A DNA stretch of 64,000 nucleotides from Pelecanus crispus (GCF_030463565.1 NC_134653.1:27651150-27715149), one strand, 5' to 3'. Positions 22,923 to 35,159 are shown, counted from the first letter of the stretch. Program-made: numbers and translations. Notes: generated by a model from the letters alone, not told the origin.

Positions 22923-25900
22923 GTACACTTCAGTATGGCAGTAACAAGCATGTGTCTGAATGTTCTCAAACCTGCAACATCCAAATCTTCTGTCTTGGCA
23001 TGCTGCTTCTGGATGTAAAATTAGACCCGTAAGATGGAGCTGAATGTGCTTCAAAATACTAAATATGGCTTTATTCATCTCTCTGTTATTTCTCTATAGA
23101 AATAAAGCTTTTGTTCCTGCACACTGAGCTTACCTCCACTAAATTCACTGCCTGTGGTACTTGGAGGTATATAAAGAGGAGAGCCTATCTGAACAGGTGT
23201 CTTCTGCATAAATGCACTCTGGGTGGCTTTTAACGTATCCTTAGCTTTGCCCATTGTGGTGATCATTTCATAATACATAAAAAGTAACCGGAAGTGGGTC
23301 ACTCCTCCGTTATGTGCCTATAGTGTGACTTGCTGTCCATTAAATCAGGCACTCCCCCAGTCAATTTGACTAGCAGTTTCTTGAACTGACTTTATTTTCA
23401 TAGAGCAAACAAATAAATCCCAAGGCAATCCAGACAAACTTCTAACTGGAGGAAGAACTGCTCTAGCTTAGAAAAAATTCCTACAGTCCCAAGTTCCTCT
23501 GTTTTTCCTCTTCCCCCACACCAGAGTATCCATATGCACTGGGTCTGTATTTAAGTCCTTCAGCTGTGAATTGTACCTTTCAGATGGCCCCTGCTGTTTT
23601 GCTGCAGAATGAAGAGTATTACTTTCTTAGGTCCTAAAGGCCTGTACTCTTTGTATCATTGGCTTAGAGAAGAGGTAAACCCATAAAAGTGTCTGGCTAG
23701 GTTTTTATCTTTCCGAATATTTTTTATGTTCCCAGGACAACATAAGATAAGCAAACTGAAAATAGTTTCAATGCAAATCTGCTATAGCATGTGCCATTGT
23801 CTTTTTTACAGAGGAATGTTTGCAGGAGGACTGAGAGAGATGGAACAAGAAGAAGTTCATATTCATGGCATCTCCTACAATGCAATGTGTAAAATCTTGA
23901 ACTTCATTTACACTTCTGAGCTGGAACTCAGTGTGAACAGTGTACAGGAAACCTTAGCTGCAGCCTGTCAGCTTCAGGTGAGGTACTAGGAGATGTGGCA
24001 AAAAAGAAGCAAGAAACAAAAGCAACAATGAAAGAATCAGAAAACATGGATATCTGGCTAGATGGAAGGTTAGGGGGTGAATAAGAGTGTGGGTCTGATG
24101 AGAAGAATTCCTTTGGGATGCTGTATCCACTGAAACTATGGAAGGGTAGGAATAAATGAGTACTTGCACATCTCATTTGTGACAATGGTTTTATTACTTA
24201 TAAACATTTACTATTTCATCTAGAGGACTATTTTATATAGCACTCACTGATCTGCTTATGAAAGCTTCCCTTAAATAGAACACCTCTGTATAGAATACCT
24301 GGTAAAGGACAGGGCTTGCTACTCAGAACTTCCCCAGACTGAGTCCACAGGCACATAACCTCTCCTGACCCTGTCACTACAGGAAATCCTACCACTATGG
24401 TTTCTGCATTAAGTGCAGAGTTCATGTGCCTTTAAGACAAGGGGTTTTTTTCTAATTTCCCCTGCAGCTAACTGCTGCACAAGGCTTTGGTACTAAATCT
24501 TAAACTTTCTGAGTGCTTGCTTTTTTTTTTTTTTTGCTTTTTTCTGAGTGTTTGCTGCTAGTTTCTACACACTTAGCACTACTTTGTTAGCAGAGAGGCT
24601 CTCGGACAGCAGGCAGTTCTTTATTTGCCAGTAGTCCCTCCTGCCAGATACAATTTCAAATTGTATTCAGCAGACAACACTAAATATTAATTTTCCTTTC
24701 AAATGGCTTCCTGTGCTCGAGTGATGCAGATATGCTTGTTACAGATACAGTCTTTGATACAATATGTCTATAGCGCTCTGAAAGAACAATTACGGAATGA
24801 CTGTAAACCTGGCTTTCACCATGTCCTCCATGCCTTCCGTTTTCATGACTGCCTCCCAGGCAGCCTGCAGCTTGGTGCCATGCTAACAAACCAGGCAGCC
24901 TGGCTGTCCAGTGTTCCATGTGTCGTGGAAGACACATTGCTGCTGCACCTGAAGCCAAACTCAGAGGCCTGCAGTATAGTGTAGCTAGAAGATCTATATT
25001 ATATTCATCTATGTACCCATGTTGTGTTCTTCTCTGGAGAAATGTGAATTGGGCACAAGTGAACATGGTGATCAGACTGTGAAGAGAGCAGTCATCTTGT
25101 GGACAACTTATTTACACTTATCCCAGGCTTCTGTCACCTGTCTTGAGTGTGAGGCAAGTGGTGTCTGAAATGAAAAATATCTGTCTCTTGCAGATTCCAG
25201 AAGTCATTAAGTTCTGTTGTGATTTTCTCATGTCCTGGGTAGACGAAGAGAACATCCTCGATGTATACAGACTAGCTGACCATTATGACTTGAGACATTT
25301 AAGTGATCAGCTGGACTCTTACATTTTGAAGAACTTTGCAGCTTTCTCAAGGACACAAGTGTATCGACAGCTACCCTTGCAGAAGGTCTACTCCCTTCTC
25401 AGCAGCAACCGTTTGGAGGTTAACTATGAGTTTGAAGTTTATGATGGGGCACTTTTTTATCATTATTCTCCAGAGCAACTGGAGACAGATCAGGTCTCCC
25501 TGATGGAGCCCCTTAAGCTACTTGAGACAGTTCGTTTTCCTCTGATGGAACCCCAAATACTGCAGAGGCTTCATGACAAATTAAGTCCATGTCCTTTAAA
25601 AGATACAGTTGCAGATGCATTAATGTACCACAAGAATGAATGTCTTCAGCCAATGCTTCAGAGCTCCCAGACACAGCTGAGATCAGAGTTCCAGTGCGTA
25701 GTGGGATTTGGAGGGATGCATTCTACTCCATCCATTGTCCTCAGTGATCAAGCCAAGTATCTGAACCCCTTGTTGGGAGAGTGGAGGCACTTTACAGCTG
25801 CACTAGCCCCCAGAATGTCCAACCAAGGGATTGCTGTTCTCAATAATTTTGTATATTTAATTGGCGGAGACAACAATGTAAGTGGGTTTCGAGCAGAGTC

Positions 25901-28900
25901 AAGGTGTTGGAGGTAAGATAAGGATAATCCTGCTGTTATTTTTATTACCACCCTGTTGCCCATCTCTGAGTCTGCAAGCCAGTAGTGTTGTCTGCATGCT
26001 TCCTAACCAAAAGATTAGGAACTGAGCAGGGGCCTCACTGAAAGAAAACACAAGAAATAAAGGAATGAGCCTCATAGTAACAGGGAGCTTCCAGCAGTGC
26101 TCATGGGACAAAGCCAAGCCTAATAGGGTAGAAACAGCTACTCTTTCAAGAGTATTACTTGTGCTACTTTCTGCCTTGTTGGAGGGGGGAAATATTAAAG
26201 GTGTGCGAAGCAGTAATGAATTTAGAACCCTGGATTGTCTAGAGGCTCTTGAACTAGGATGTCGTAGAAGTCCTCTGTGTGTAATTTTGGTCCCAATACA
26301 AAGGGATTTAGCTACCAAAAAGGGTTTTTAAATAAAGTGCTGGTTGATTCTCAAGAATTTGTGCGCACAATAGCAGCATTCCAGGGTCCACCTACATTCT
26401 TCTGTGCCAGGGAAAAGAGTATGAGGAAGGATCAGGTTTAGACCTTCATGCCCATTATGCTGCAAAACCAGACATAAACCCTTTTGGCTTTATATTGTGG
26501 TCATTTTTACTAGTTTTAGCTGAGTTGCCCTTATTTTATGGCATGCATAGTTTCACTTCACAACCAGTTTTCTCTGTAACTAAAATTTCCAGACCAGATA
26601 GATATTTTGATCTGAAAGTGAATCATGAGGTTCACTTTGAGCAGCAGCTATTTGGGGAAAAGAATCAAAGAACGCACCACATATTTATGCCCTTCTTGGA
26701 CTCTTGAAGATGCAGATTCAGTCTTTGTGCTATTTTTAGACTGTTTTACCTTGTAGAATGGCTCTGTGCAAGCAGAGATTTTGATATATAACCTGACAGC
26801 AGTGTATAAGATAATGGAAAACCTAGGCTTTTATAGCATGATTATGTCAGCTAAAATACATCTTCTAAAAATAGAATAAAACAACTTTGCTAATAATAAA
26901 ATGCTGACAAGGCCAAATTTCACTCCACTTACAGCTGAGAGCAATTTCAGCCAAAGACAGTACAGTAACCCACATCTGTGGTGCTGTCTGGTATTCCAGC
27001 AATGATTCTGTGGCTGTATGAATAACTTTCTTTGATCCCATTCTTTTACAAGGTATGACCCGCGACACAACAAATGGTTTCAGATCCAGTCCTTACAGCA
27101 AGAGCATGCTGACCTCAGTGTTTGTGTTGTGGACAACTATATATATGCTGTCGCAGGCCGAGATTACCATGAAGACCTGAGGGAAGTGGAGAGGTATGAC
27201 CCTAAAAGCAACACTTGGGAATATGTGACACCTCTGAAGAAGGAGGTAAGGAGTGCATTAGCCACACATGCTACTACAGTTCCCCAATTCCTGATTTAAT
27301 CTTTTTAGATGCTTTTCTCATGTGTAGCTTTACACTTGCTGATATTCGGATGGGAAACAGTAGCCTCTGTATATGGGATAAATGAATATCAAGAAAGGAG
27401 AATAATAATATATGTAAATTACATTTTGAGGTTAAATGCTTCTTTTTCCTGTTTTCTTGTTGTTTTCCCCTGCACCTTTATTGTGTTAATCCTTAAAACC
27501 ATTTAAAACTGAACACATAACCTCTGGGAACAGGAAGTTCCCATTCCTCCTAGGCAGGTAAACTATGAGCCACAGTAGTACAAGCTTCTCGCTTACAGTC
27601 CTGACAACATGCTTTACTCCGGATAAGAAGAGATAATTCCCCAGTAAGAAGGCACATCATTTCTATAGACTACTTAGTTCCCAAACACAGAACTGAGATT
27701 GGGTAACAAGTTCTGGTGACAATAGCTTATGTGATGCAGAATCACATCTCAGTCAGCTAACGTTAAGACCATTACTCATTTGAAATATGTTAGTGAATAG
27801 CTATCTTTTGTCATCAGTACCATCTATCCTTCTAGAACAGCAATTGCCAAACTAACAGTCATGTCCCCAGGAACCAGGAATGGTGTAGTGACATGGGAAT
27901 TGGGGTTATGAGTGGAAAAGTTTGTTCTCAGGACACCTTAAAAATATAAATATTACTGCTATTTTACCAAAGGGATGCAGAGGCAGAAGAGGATAAACAG
28001 CTTGCGTGAAGTCACAAATAATGTGTGTCAATGCTGAGAATATAAAAAGCCTAAGTAGGATATCTTGCATTCCTGATAACACTACTTGTATAAGAAAAAT
28101 CACCAACAGAAAGGCTTCCAAGTAGACTAGGGAGAAAAGTAATAGTATGAATGATCTTCTAATCAAGGAACAATAAAGAATGAGAACCCACTGCAGTTCT
28201 GGAAGTTTTAGAAGTTCTAGTGTATTTCATTCAGAAATTCACACTTATAGCATAATCACCTAGAAAGGAATTGTCTATAAGAACATCCTTCCAGATGTTG
28301 ATAATCTGCATAACTCATGAAGAGTGTCACTCCCTTAATGACTATTCCGTACTTTGAAACTGGGAGAAATACATAAATCCAGACCTCAACCTTTTGCTTT
28401 CCCATGTGGTGATACAGGTATATGCACATGCTGGAGCAGCACTGGATGGGAAGATGTATATTACCTGTGGGAGGAGAGGAGAAGACTATTTGAAGGAGCT
28501 ACAATGTTATGACCCAAAGACTGACCGCTGGGATGTTTTAGCAGATGGTCCAGTGAGACGTGCTTGGCATGGGATGGCTGCACTGCTAGGGAAGCTCTAT
28601 GTAATTGGAGGAAGCAACAATGATTCTGGCTACAGAAGGGATGTTCACCAGGTGAGAGCATGTCATACCTGTGTCTTTCTTGTAAGAGTCTGTTTCTTAT
28701 GGATGCTTGCACTCTGACGTAATGTCTTTCTCCTACTAAGTATGCAAATCAAACTGTCTGCCCAGCAACAGCTACTGCACCAGCTCTCTCCCACTCAATT
28801 GCAGAACTTGCAATGATTTATTTACTGCTGTCTGTCTTGAATGCATTGTCTAACCCACAAAGCATTAAAGCTCCAGCACTTGGAATTCTTATAAATTATA

Positions 28901-30083
28901 AAACATCTTTGATGGATAACTTTCATTGGCATGCACATACCCAGTAAGTAGCACATCAACTAAATTTACTTTACATTGTCTTCTCATGTGCATTTTTTCT
29001 AAGTCCAGGACTTTTGAATTACCAATGTGTAATTGCAGGACAGAGTTGTTAAGGATATGTTGGATGGCAATTGTATCATGCAATTAAATGTACAGTACCT
29101 GATGGTAAGTCATAGCTGGAGAGAATTCTCTTGAGTCTTATTCCAGCTTCTAGAACTGCTAGAGACATGAAAAGAAGACACAAAAAGTAACTGCTCTTGT
29201 AAAGCCGATGAAGATGGCAGAATTAAATCTAGCTGGTAAGTGTATCTGAATGATAAAAAGGTGCTTACAAATAAAAGAAGTTAGCCAAGTAGGTACCAAA
29301 TGAAATCTAAAACTTCCCAACATATGGTGCAGAGACAGCTTAGCAGATTTGTCATATTTGTATGTTCCAGCACATTTTTTCCTAATGCAAACAGATGCAT
29401 TGTGTCTGAGCTTATATTAGCATGTGTCCCCATCTCTTTCACTTTTGTATACATTTTTTGAATGACAAACAGCTGTTACTCCAGCAACAGGGTCAGAAGT
29501 TGTGATTCAAAGCTATATGGCATCTATGCAGAGTTTTCTGCCGAGTACTGTACTTCTACTACATAGTGATATGCTCTCTCCATTACTAACACCCTGTCAA
29601 AAGACTGATGATATTGCATGGCTTCCTAGATAATTTGCCATATGGCCAGGCTCTGTCACTAAGATACAAGTTTGATTTTGGCTAATCTCTTTCTTTTTTT
29701 AACAGGTTGCCTGCTATAGGCCAAGCACTGATCAGTGGACAAATGTATGTCCACTTCCTGCAGGACATGGAGAGCCAGGTATTGCGGTCTTAGACAACAG
29801 GATCTATGTCTTGGGAGGCAGATCCCACAACAGAGGAATCCGCATGGACTATGTCCACATTTACGATGCAGAGAGAGACTGTTGGGAGGAAGGACCCCAG
29901 TTGGAGGATGATATTTCTGGGATGGCTGCCTGCGTCCTCACTTTGCCCAGGGCTATTTTAATGGAAACAGAGAAATGGTTCTCAGAATGGCATGCAGAGC
30001 GTCTGAAGTATCACTTTGACTTTCCATCGGAAGTTATGAGCGTATCGGACTGGGAGGAGTTTGACAATTCAAGTGAAGATTAG
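22696..30083 (+). CDS. KLHL22: KLHL22, Kelch-like protein 22 (CUL3 ubiquitin-ligase adaptor)
   Basis: KLHL22 recruits substrates to CUL3-RBX1 E3 ligase. Reported substrates include PLK1 in mitosis and DEPDC5 in mTORC1 signalling (literature, from memory). Coding exons are 22696-22922, 23812-23977, 25194-25912, 27053-27245, 28418-28651 and 29706-30083. All borders are AG/GT, the phases agree, and the sum is 638 codons plus TAG; human is about 634. The BTB domain spans roughly residues 40-145 (SSILFDVVLIVEEKPIEAHR), BACK about 150-260 (DFLMSWVDEENILDVYRLAD) and the Kelch blades about 300-605, with IGGDNN, AVAGRDY, CGRRGEDY, VIGGSNND and VLGGRSHN. The C-terminus EVMSVSDWEEFDNSSED is identical to human as I remember it. 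The ATG has G at -3 and +4. The gene is head-to-head with MED15, as in human. Confidence 0.98.
23812..23977 (+). CDS. KLHL22: KLHL22 coding exon 2 (BTB end)
   Basis: The acceptor is CTTTTTTACAG and the donor CTTCAG|GTGAGG. It completes the split Arg codon and encodes GMFAGGLREMEQEEVHIHGI and IYTSELELSVNSVQETLAAA, the second half of the BTB domain. Confidence 0.97.
25194..25912 (+). CDS. KLHL22: KLHL22 coding exon 3 (BACK domain and first Kelch blade)
   Basis: The acceptor is TGTCTCTTGCAG and the donor TTGGAG|GTAAGA. This 719-nt exon encodes the BACK domain and the start of the propeller (FQCVVGFGG, MSNQGIAVLNNFVYLIGGDN). It ends within the Arg codon of ESRCWR. Confidence 0.98.
27053..27245 (+). 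CDS. KLHL22: KLHL22 coding exon 4 (Kelch)
   Basis: The acceptor is TTCTTTTACAAG and the donor AAGGAG|GTAAGG. It encodes YDPRHNKWFQIQSLQQEHAD, IYAVAGRDYHEDL and VERYDPKSNTWEYV, a typical Kelch blade with the YDP...W spacing. Confidence 0.97.
27955..28095 (+). mobile_element. MIR/CORE-SINE-like relic
   Basis: ATTTTACCAAAGGGATGCAG, AGGATAAACAGCTTGCGTGA and AGTCACAAATAATGTGTGTC follow the order of the MIR core (TTTTACAGATGAGG, GGTTAAGTGACTTGCC, GGTCACACAGC). Very diverged; in the fourth coding intron of KLHL22. Confidence 0.55.
28418..28651 (+). CDS. KLHL22: KLHL22 coding exon 5 (Kelch)
   Basis: The acceptor is GTGATACAG and the donor CACCAG|GTGAGA. The exon is phase 0 at both ends, 78 codons. 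It encodes YAHAGAALDGKMYITCGRRG and RRAWHGMAALLGKLYVIGGS. Confidence 0.97.
29706..30083 (+). CDS. KLHL22: KLHL22 coding exon 6 (last Kelch blade, C-terminus, stop)
   Basis: The acceptor is TCTTTTTTTAACAG. The exon encodes GHGEPGIAVLDNRIYVLGGR, CWEEGPQLEDDISGMAACVL and the acidic tail DWEEFDNSSED before TAG. A stretch near residues 600-620 (METEKWFSEWHAERLKYHFD) differs from the human protein as I recall it and is probably a variable linker. Confidence 0.98.
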   Translation, partial: VACYRPSTDQWTNVCPLPAGHGEPGIAVLDNRIYVLGGRSHNRGIRMDYVHIYDAERDCWEEGPQLEDDISGMAACVLTLPRAILMETEKWFSEWHAERLKYHFDFPSEVMSVSDWEEFDNSSED

Positions 30084-30203
30084 AAAAATTTAATATTTAT
30101 TTTTTGCCAGTGGATGAGGAAATTGAGGCTTGGAGAAAATACTTAGAGATTTTATATGTCTTTCTTATATATATAAATCAGTATTTAAAGATTTGAAAAA
30201 TAA

Positions 30204-30297
30204 GTGTTCTGCACAAAATGCCATTCACAGTCAATATCTGCCCATCTGCACGTGTTCTGCACAAAATGCCACTTACAGTCAGTATCTGCCCACCTGC
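30204..30297 (+). repeat. 48-bp tandem duplication, two copies
   Basis: GTGTTCTGCACAAAATGCCA begins both copies (30204 and 30252). The units differ at only a handful of positions. It lies in the KLHL22 3'UTR. Confidence 0.9.
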
Positions 30298-30829
30298 CAG
30301 AAAGCAGCATTTTTAAAGTAACTACAGAACTGCCATGTTCCTCCAGTTATAGAGGATCTTTTGCTTTGAAGGAGACTTTTCTCAACCTTCAGCACAGACT
30401 GAAAAAAAAGGCACAGAAGGCTCAGCTTGACTAGCTTCTTTCCTTCCAGCTTTTAGCTTGAAATAGCTTTTTGAGATTTTTTTTCCTTTTCTTTTTGGTA
30501 ATAAAACTTCCTAGCCAGCTTGACACAGGAAGGTAACACCTAGTGTCTCCCTCCTATGCCAGGTGTCAGACAGCTTGATTGGCTTTTTAGCAAGATTGAA
30601 CATACAGAACCAGGAACAGGAGCAAGAAACTCTGAACCTTCATCTAATCTGGGCATGCAGCTATCTTTGTAACTGGGTTAGAGTCTGTGAACTGACACCC
30701 ACTCCTGAACTTCTATAGTGCAAGTTCTGTCAACACAGTGGAAAGAAGATTTCTAGAAAAAGCGCTCTGTACAGAGTATGGCAATTTCATCATTCAACTG
30801 TCAGACACATTTGTTCACAAGCGTAAATT

Positions 30830-30835
30830 AATAAA
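30830..30835 (+). terminator. Polyadenylation signal AATAAA (KLHL22)
   Basis: AATAAA about 750 bp after the KLHL22 stop, followed within 30 bp by T/GT-rich sequence. Confidence 0.55.
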
Positions 30836-33435
30836 TCCTTGTCCGAAGTTTTTTCTTTTTAACTACTGTCTCAGTTTTATTGACCGTGATGCAGAGTCTG
30901 AAAGTTAGTGAGCTTAATTAGATCCTATTAGATCCTACATTAGCATCAGTGAAGCTACACCGGCTTGGGAGATGGGCAATTTTTTTCATTCTTTTATTAT
31001 ATGCTTTAGAAGAGGATAAAGAGAGCAGAGATTGGTTTGCCACATCATAAGAAAAAAAAGTAATAAGGAGATAACTAGAGGTATTGAAGATTACACTGGT
31101 CCAGGACCGTGCAGTAGCTGAACTAATGCCAGGAACATAATACAAAATTACTACAGCTCAGAAAGATAAGGCATAGTAAATCCTTCCTTCATGAGGCCTT
31201 AAAATAATTGGCTTCTGACTACCCTCTTGCTTAACATCAGTTTAGAAGCTGACTTAAAGTCTGAACCAGTATGGGATCCTTCCTCTTGGAGGGGCAGGAA
31301 GTAATCGGTGCCACCAGAAAATCACAACAAACTACCAAAAGCTTTTAAATCTTGTAGCAATAATGGGGTTGCAGAAGGGCAAAACCAAAGTGACAATCAG
31401 AATGATAAGATACTAGTCAAGTATCACCACATCATGACAAATACTGCACACTGACACACTACTTTAGAGAAATGGAAGAAGTTCTTGGATATTACCATTA
31501 CTTAGGGATATTTTGATTATGGAAACAAAGATGATTTAAAAATGGACCTAGATGACTCTACATTAGCACACTGGGCTTCTGGAAAAGATTCAAGAGTATT
31601 TGCACACTTAATAAACTCAACAGTTTTTTCTTGGTAAGAGGGGCATTTGTTGGATTTTTTTCTCCAGCACTGTCAGTTTTCACCTCAATCTCTCTCTGAA
31701 CCTTTGCCAATTGGCAAATAAAACAAAAGACCTGGTAACTGCAGGAAACCCTGATTATGAGCTTCAGAAAATCTTTTTTTGATAATGAACTCTGAACTGC
31801 ACATGGAGTCTGGAAATACAGGCTTTATTACACTGCAATATTGGAGACTGAGGAGTAATCCTATTTTGCCTGCCAAGTTACTTTTAATGTGTAGGAATTA
31901 AATGTAGCCCTCAGATGGAAGGACAGATCTCTCTGACCTGGACATCACTAGAACCACACCTTCCAGACTGCAAGGGCTGCAGTGGCAACTTGTTTTGTCT
32001 GCAAACAACAAGTGATTCAAGACTTCTAGTGGTCCAGGTCATGTTCCAGACCCAGCTGTTCTCACTAAACCCAGACATCTAACTCAAGTCTAATGCTTGC
32101 AGTGCATTTTCTATTTTAACTAGCCCTTCTCGATGGACCAGTGATACCCTATGTCATACAAATGAAAATGCTATTTAGTGTCTTTCATGGTAAAAAAAAA
32201 AAGTAACCATTCTTTGTCTGGCTTCTTTTCCTATGTATACCACTAGAGGGTATTACTTACTATTACAAGTAACGAAGCTGATAGGTTAATTCTTAGATTA
32301 CACAGGAGTATATAAGACATTCATGAATAATTATTAAGCTAAAGAAACATCTTGAGAAAACTTGGGAGGATTTTTTTTCCAGCTTCTACCCTATCACTCC
32401 TGTGTTTGAATACTGATTTTTAGATAGTCAGGTAATTCGTTTTTCCATTTATCAGTATATGCAATTTTGTGATTGCATTATTTATTAAATGTTGCTGTTG
32501 GATGCTGTGCAAAGCAAATCAATATAAGGCCTAGAATGCAGTTATAAGGAAATTACTTTTCCTTAAAGCAGATGATTCACCTTGAAGTGCTGCATTATTT
32601 TTTCTGGGTTTTTAGTTACTGGTATAATACCCCTAAGTTACATGAACTAAACCTAAGGGAACATATTATGTATTTTGATTTGATAAAAACAAAACTTCTG
32701 TTGCTTTCACCCCCAAAATTTATTTTCATCTGAGCGTAATGTGACTGTTGAAAGTCATGGTATGCGCTATCTTACTTGCATGTACTTTGTTTAGGTAAAA
32801 AACCACAGAGTTTAGCTTAGGTCAAACCATCCCAATCATTCAGCAGTAGCTCGTTTTAGTCCAGCATGTATCTTCTCAAAGTAACACATAGGCTAAACAA
32901 TAATAAAATTGCTTTGCTTTAAAATTGGCAATTTTATCTAACTCAGCAGATATAAAGCACTTTGTTATTCTTGTTTACTACAGTTACTTATATAAAGAAA
33001 TTGCCAGAGAGATTACAGATTGATAGGCAGAAGTATAATTATTATTGATTGGTTTTCCTATCAGGAATGATGCTTCAGGAGCTTAGCCTTCAAGAGTACA
33101 CTTAAACTTTGTGTTATCTCAAGAAAAACATGTACTCATAGGGATTTTAGGCTGATTCCATATTTTTGTATTTATAAATTCTCTTATCTCTTAAATATGT
33201 CAGTCTTGTATCTTACAGTAAAAAGCATTCATTTTTTACAGCGAGTCCTCAGAGACAGTATAGCACAAGACCCTGTGGACAAATGGACAATGAACTAAGA
33301 AAGCTTTAAGTTATTTCTGGTTTGTAAGAGAAACAACTCTTCCAGAATTGAGTGATCAAAATACCAACACTTAAACTGCTGATACATTAGGAAGTCCAGA
33401 CAAATAACAACTAGGTTTCTTGATGATCTATTTTC

Positions 33436-33705
33436 TTATTTCCTGCCAGCACAGAGGTAAAGCTGTATAGGCATATTTGCTAGATTTGTAATTAGTGGAC
33501 TTGTATCCTGCAGTATTTCAGGCTTCCACATTTGGAGAAGTGATTGTGATTGCTTCAGTTTTTGTTTCATAACTGCTTTCACTACTGTATTTCTTCTCCA
33601 GCTGTCGACCTCCAAATCCAACATAACCTTCCCCATTTCCTCATCGTTTAAATTAGGGTCACTAATTTTGCATTGGAAGCATACCCAGTACTTGATTTGA
33701 AACAA
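33436..33705 (-). other. Unrecognised coding-like ORF, possible exon or pseudogene fragment
   Basis: The ORF reads through about 89 codons from an in-frame TAG upstream to TAA. It has no ATG at its 5' end, since the apparent start is TTG. The translation (for example FQCKISDPNLNDEEMGKVML, then SWRRNTVVKAVMKQ) has protein-like composition in an AT-rich setting where chance ORFs are usually shorter. I do not recognise the family and see no strong acceptor. It could be a terminal exon, a pseudogene fragment or chance. Confidence 0.2.
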
Positions 33706-34129
33706 ATAAGGATTCTCATTCTATACCCTTGACAGAAATTTACTTCTCCTTACTTAGAGACAGCCACATGTACAATTTATTTGGCATTCAGCCCAACTGA
33801 TGGGGTCAGAAGCTTCTGGCGAAAGGAAGAAGGAGCAGCTGGGCACGAGGAAAGAGGGACGGGACCTCCTCAAGGGAATATTTTGCCAACTGAGTTTTTA
33901 TTTCATCAGCAGCTGATGCACTTTAAGAGCTTCCCACCTCCTCAGTTGTGCTACAACTATTTGGCTGTGCTCTGAGGGTGGAAGATGCCCACAGGTAAGA
34001 CAAAGAGCGTAAATGTATCTATATGCAATAAAAAGGTAAAGTAGTACCATACATTTTTCCATTCTTCCTAAACCAAATGCACTTGTAGGGATGTAATAAA
34101 CCTGAGATGATTGTCTGTAGTCTAGGAAG

Positions 34130-34206
34130 TTGAAGCCCAGTCTTACCAGACAACGATCTTGAACAAGTCACCTGTTTCTCATATGTAAGTAGAACATGGG
34201 GATCTT
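34130..34206 (-). mobile_element. MIR/CORE-SINE-like relic (antisense)
   Basis: ATCTTGAACAAGTCACCTGT, TTCTCATATGTAAGTAG and ACATGGGGATC match the reverse complement of the MIR core (CTTGGGCAAGTCACTTAACC, CTCATCTGTAAAATGGGGAT). Confidence 0.6.
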
Positions 34207-35131
34207 TTACCTAGAAGATCTGTCCTAGTTCAACCACAGTTATTGAAATTGTGGGGGGAATTACTTGAAGGATGTGCACAGCCTGAATGAATACAAGTTC
34301 AGAACAGTGAATTGTGGCAGTTCCTTCCAAACTGAAAACCTCTCCGTGCCTTAGAATCCTCTCTGGATAGGAAGGTGGGTGTGCTGGTTCGTCAGTATCC
34401 GTCCAGCCCCATGCAATACTGCACAAAACCTAGTTTATAATTAAATACTATTTATTCCTGGCAGCTTTCAACTCTTTTGAGATTTTAGTATTATCCATAC
34501 GAAACGGAGGCAAAATCACTATGTATTTGACCTACTACATTTTTTATTATAACAAAAACGGTAATTCAATAAAATGCAGTGATAGGTTTTGTTTCCTTTT
34601 TATATATGTGTTACTAATTCTGCTGCTAGCTTGTGGCTTTTGTAATTATTTTTAAACATTATTTAGCATGTTATAGCAAGTCCAAGAACTATCTTTTAAT
34701 CTATGTTTTGGCCATGGCCAAACAGAAAATGATCCAGGCCTGTTTAAATGACAGAAGAAAACATAACAACCTTCATAATCTACTGGGGCCTATCTACATG
34801 TGTTTTAAAACTGATTCTCCTTGGCAAATACAAGCACTTAAACCAGTAGGAATGGATCAAAGATATAGCTACTAAGTAAGCTTCCCTAGCAAGGGATGAA
34901 ATATTTTTGCATAAATGTGAATTTTCAGACGGTATTATTAATCTCTGGGTTTACTGTTTTGCTAGTATTGCTGTACATGACTAAACAGCTGTTGTTTTCC
35001 ACCCAGGAGATGGCTGTATTTCAGCAGCTGGTAAAGTGATACCTGTACATGTATTCCGTGCCTACTTTAAGATCCTTTCATGTTAGTGATGTTATGAGAC
35101 TTTCCTGGATGATTTTGTCTAAAACGCAAGA

Positions 35132-35159
35132 CAGGCCTGAGAGACAGGCGGGAAGGATG
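35132..35159 (+). repeat. 28-bp direct repeat, upstream copy
   Basis: The sequence begins CAGGCCTGAGAGACAGGCGG and ends AAGGATG. It matches 36691-36718 at 27 of 28 positions. This copy lies in AT-rich intergenic DNA. Confidence 0.9.

Larger units (their letters stand above)
22923..29705 (+). other. KLHL22: KLHL22 introns between coding exons
   Basis: Introns lie at 22923-23811, 23978-25193, 25913-27052, 27246-28417 and 28652-29705, each about 0.9-1.2 kb. Apart from a MIR relic at 27955-28095 and a T-rich duplicated patch near 24508-24553, they contain nothing I can assign. ORFs such as 24680-25066 (minus) and 25899-26318 (minus) look like chance openings. Confidence 0.75.
30084..30855 (+). 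other. KLHL22: KLHL22 3'UTR (probable)
   Basis: Sequence after the TAG is AT-rich. It contains a MIR-core-like patch (GATGAGGAAATTGAGGCTTG, from about 30113), a 48-bp tandem duplication at 30204-30297 and two AATAAA signals, at 30500-30505 and 30830-30835. The second is followed by a GT/T-rich stretch, so I place the main 3' end near 30.86 kb; the first may be used as well. Confidence 0.65.

Noticed and set aside
24680..25066. 128-codon minus-strand ORF in a KLHL22 intron
   Set aside because: No family recognised, no splice context, and a plus-strand ORF overlaps the same DNA. Probably chance.
25899..26318. 139-codon minus-strand ORF after KLHL22 coding exon 3
   Set aside because: Lies in an intron with no domain recognised. 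Chance opening.
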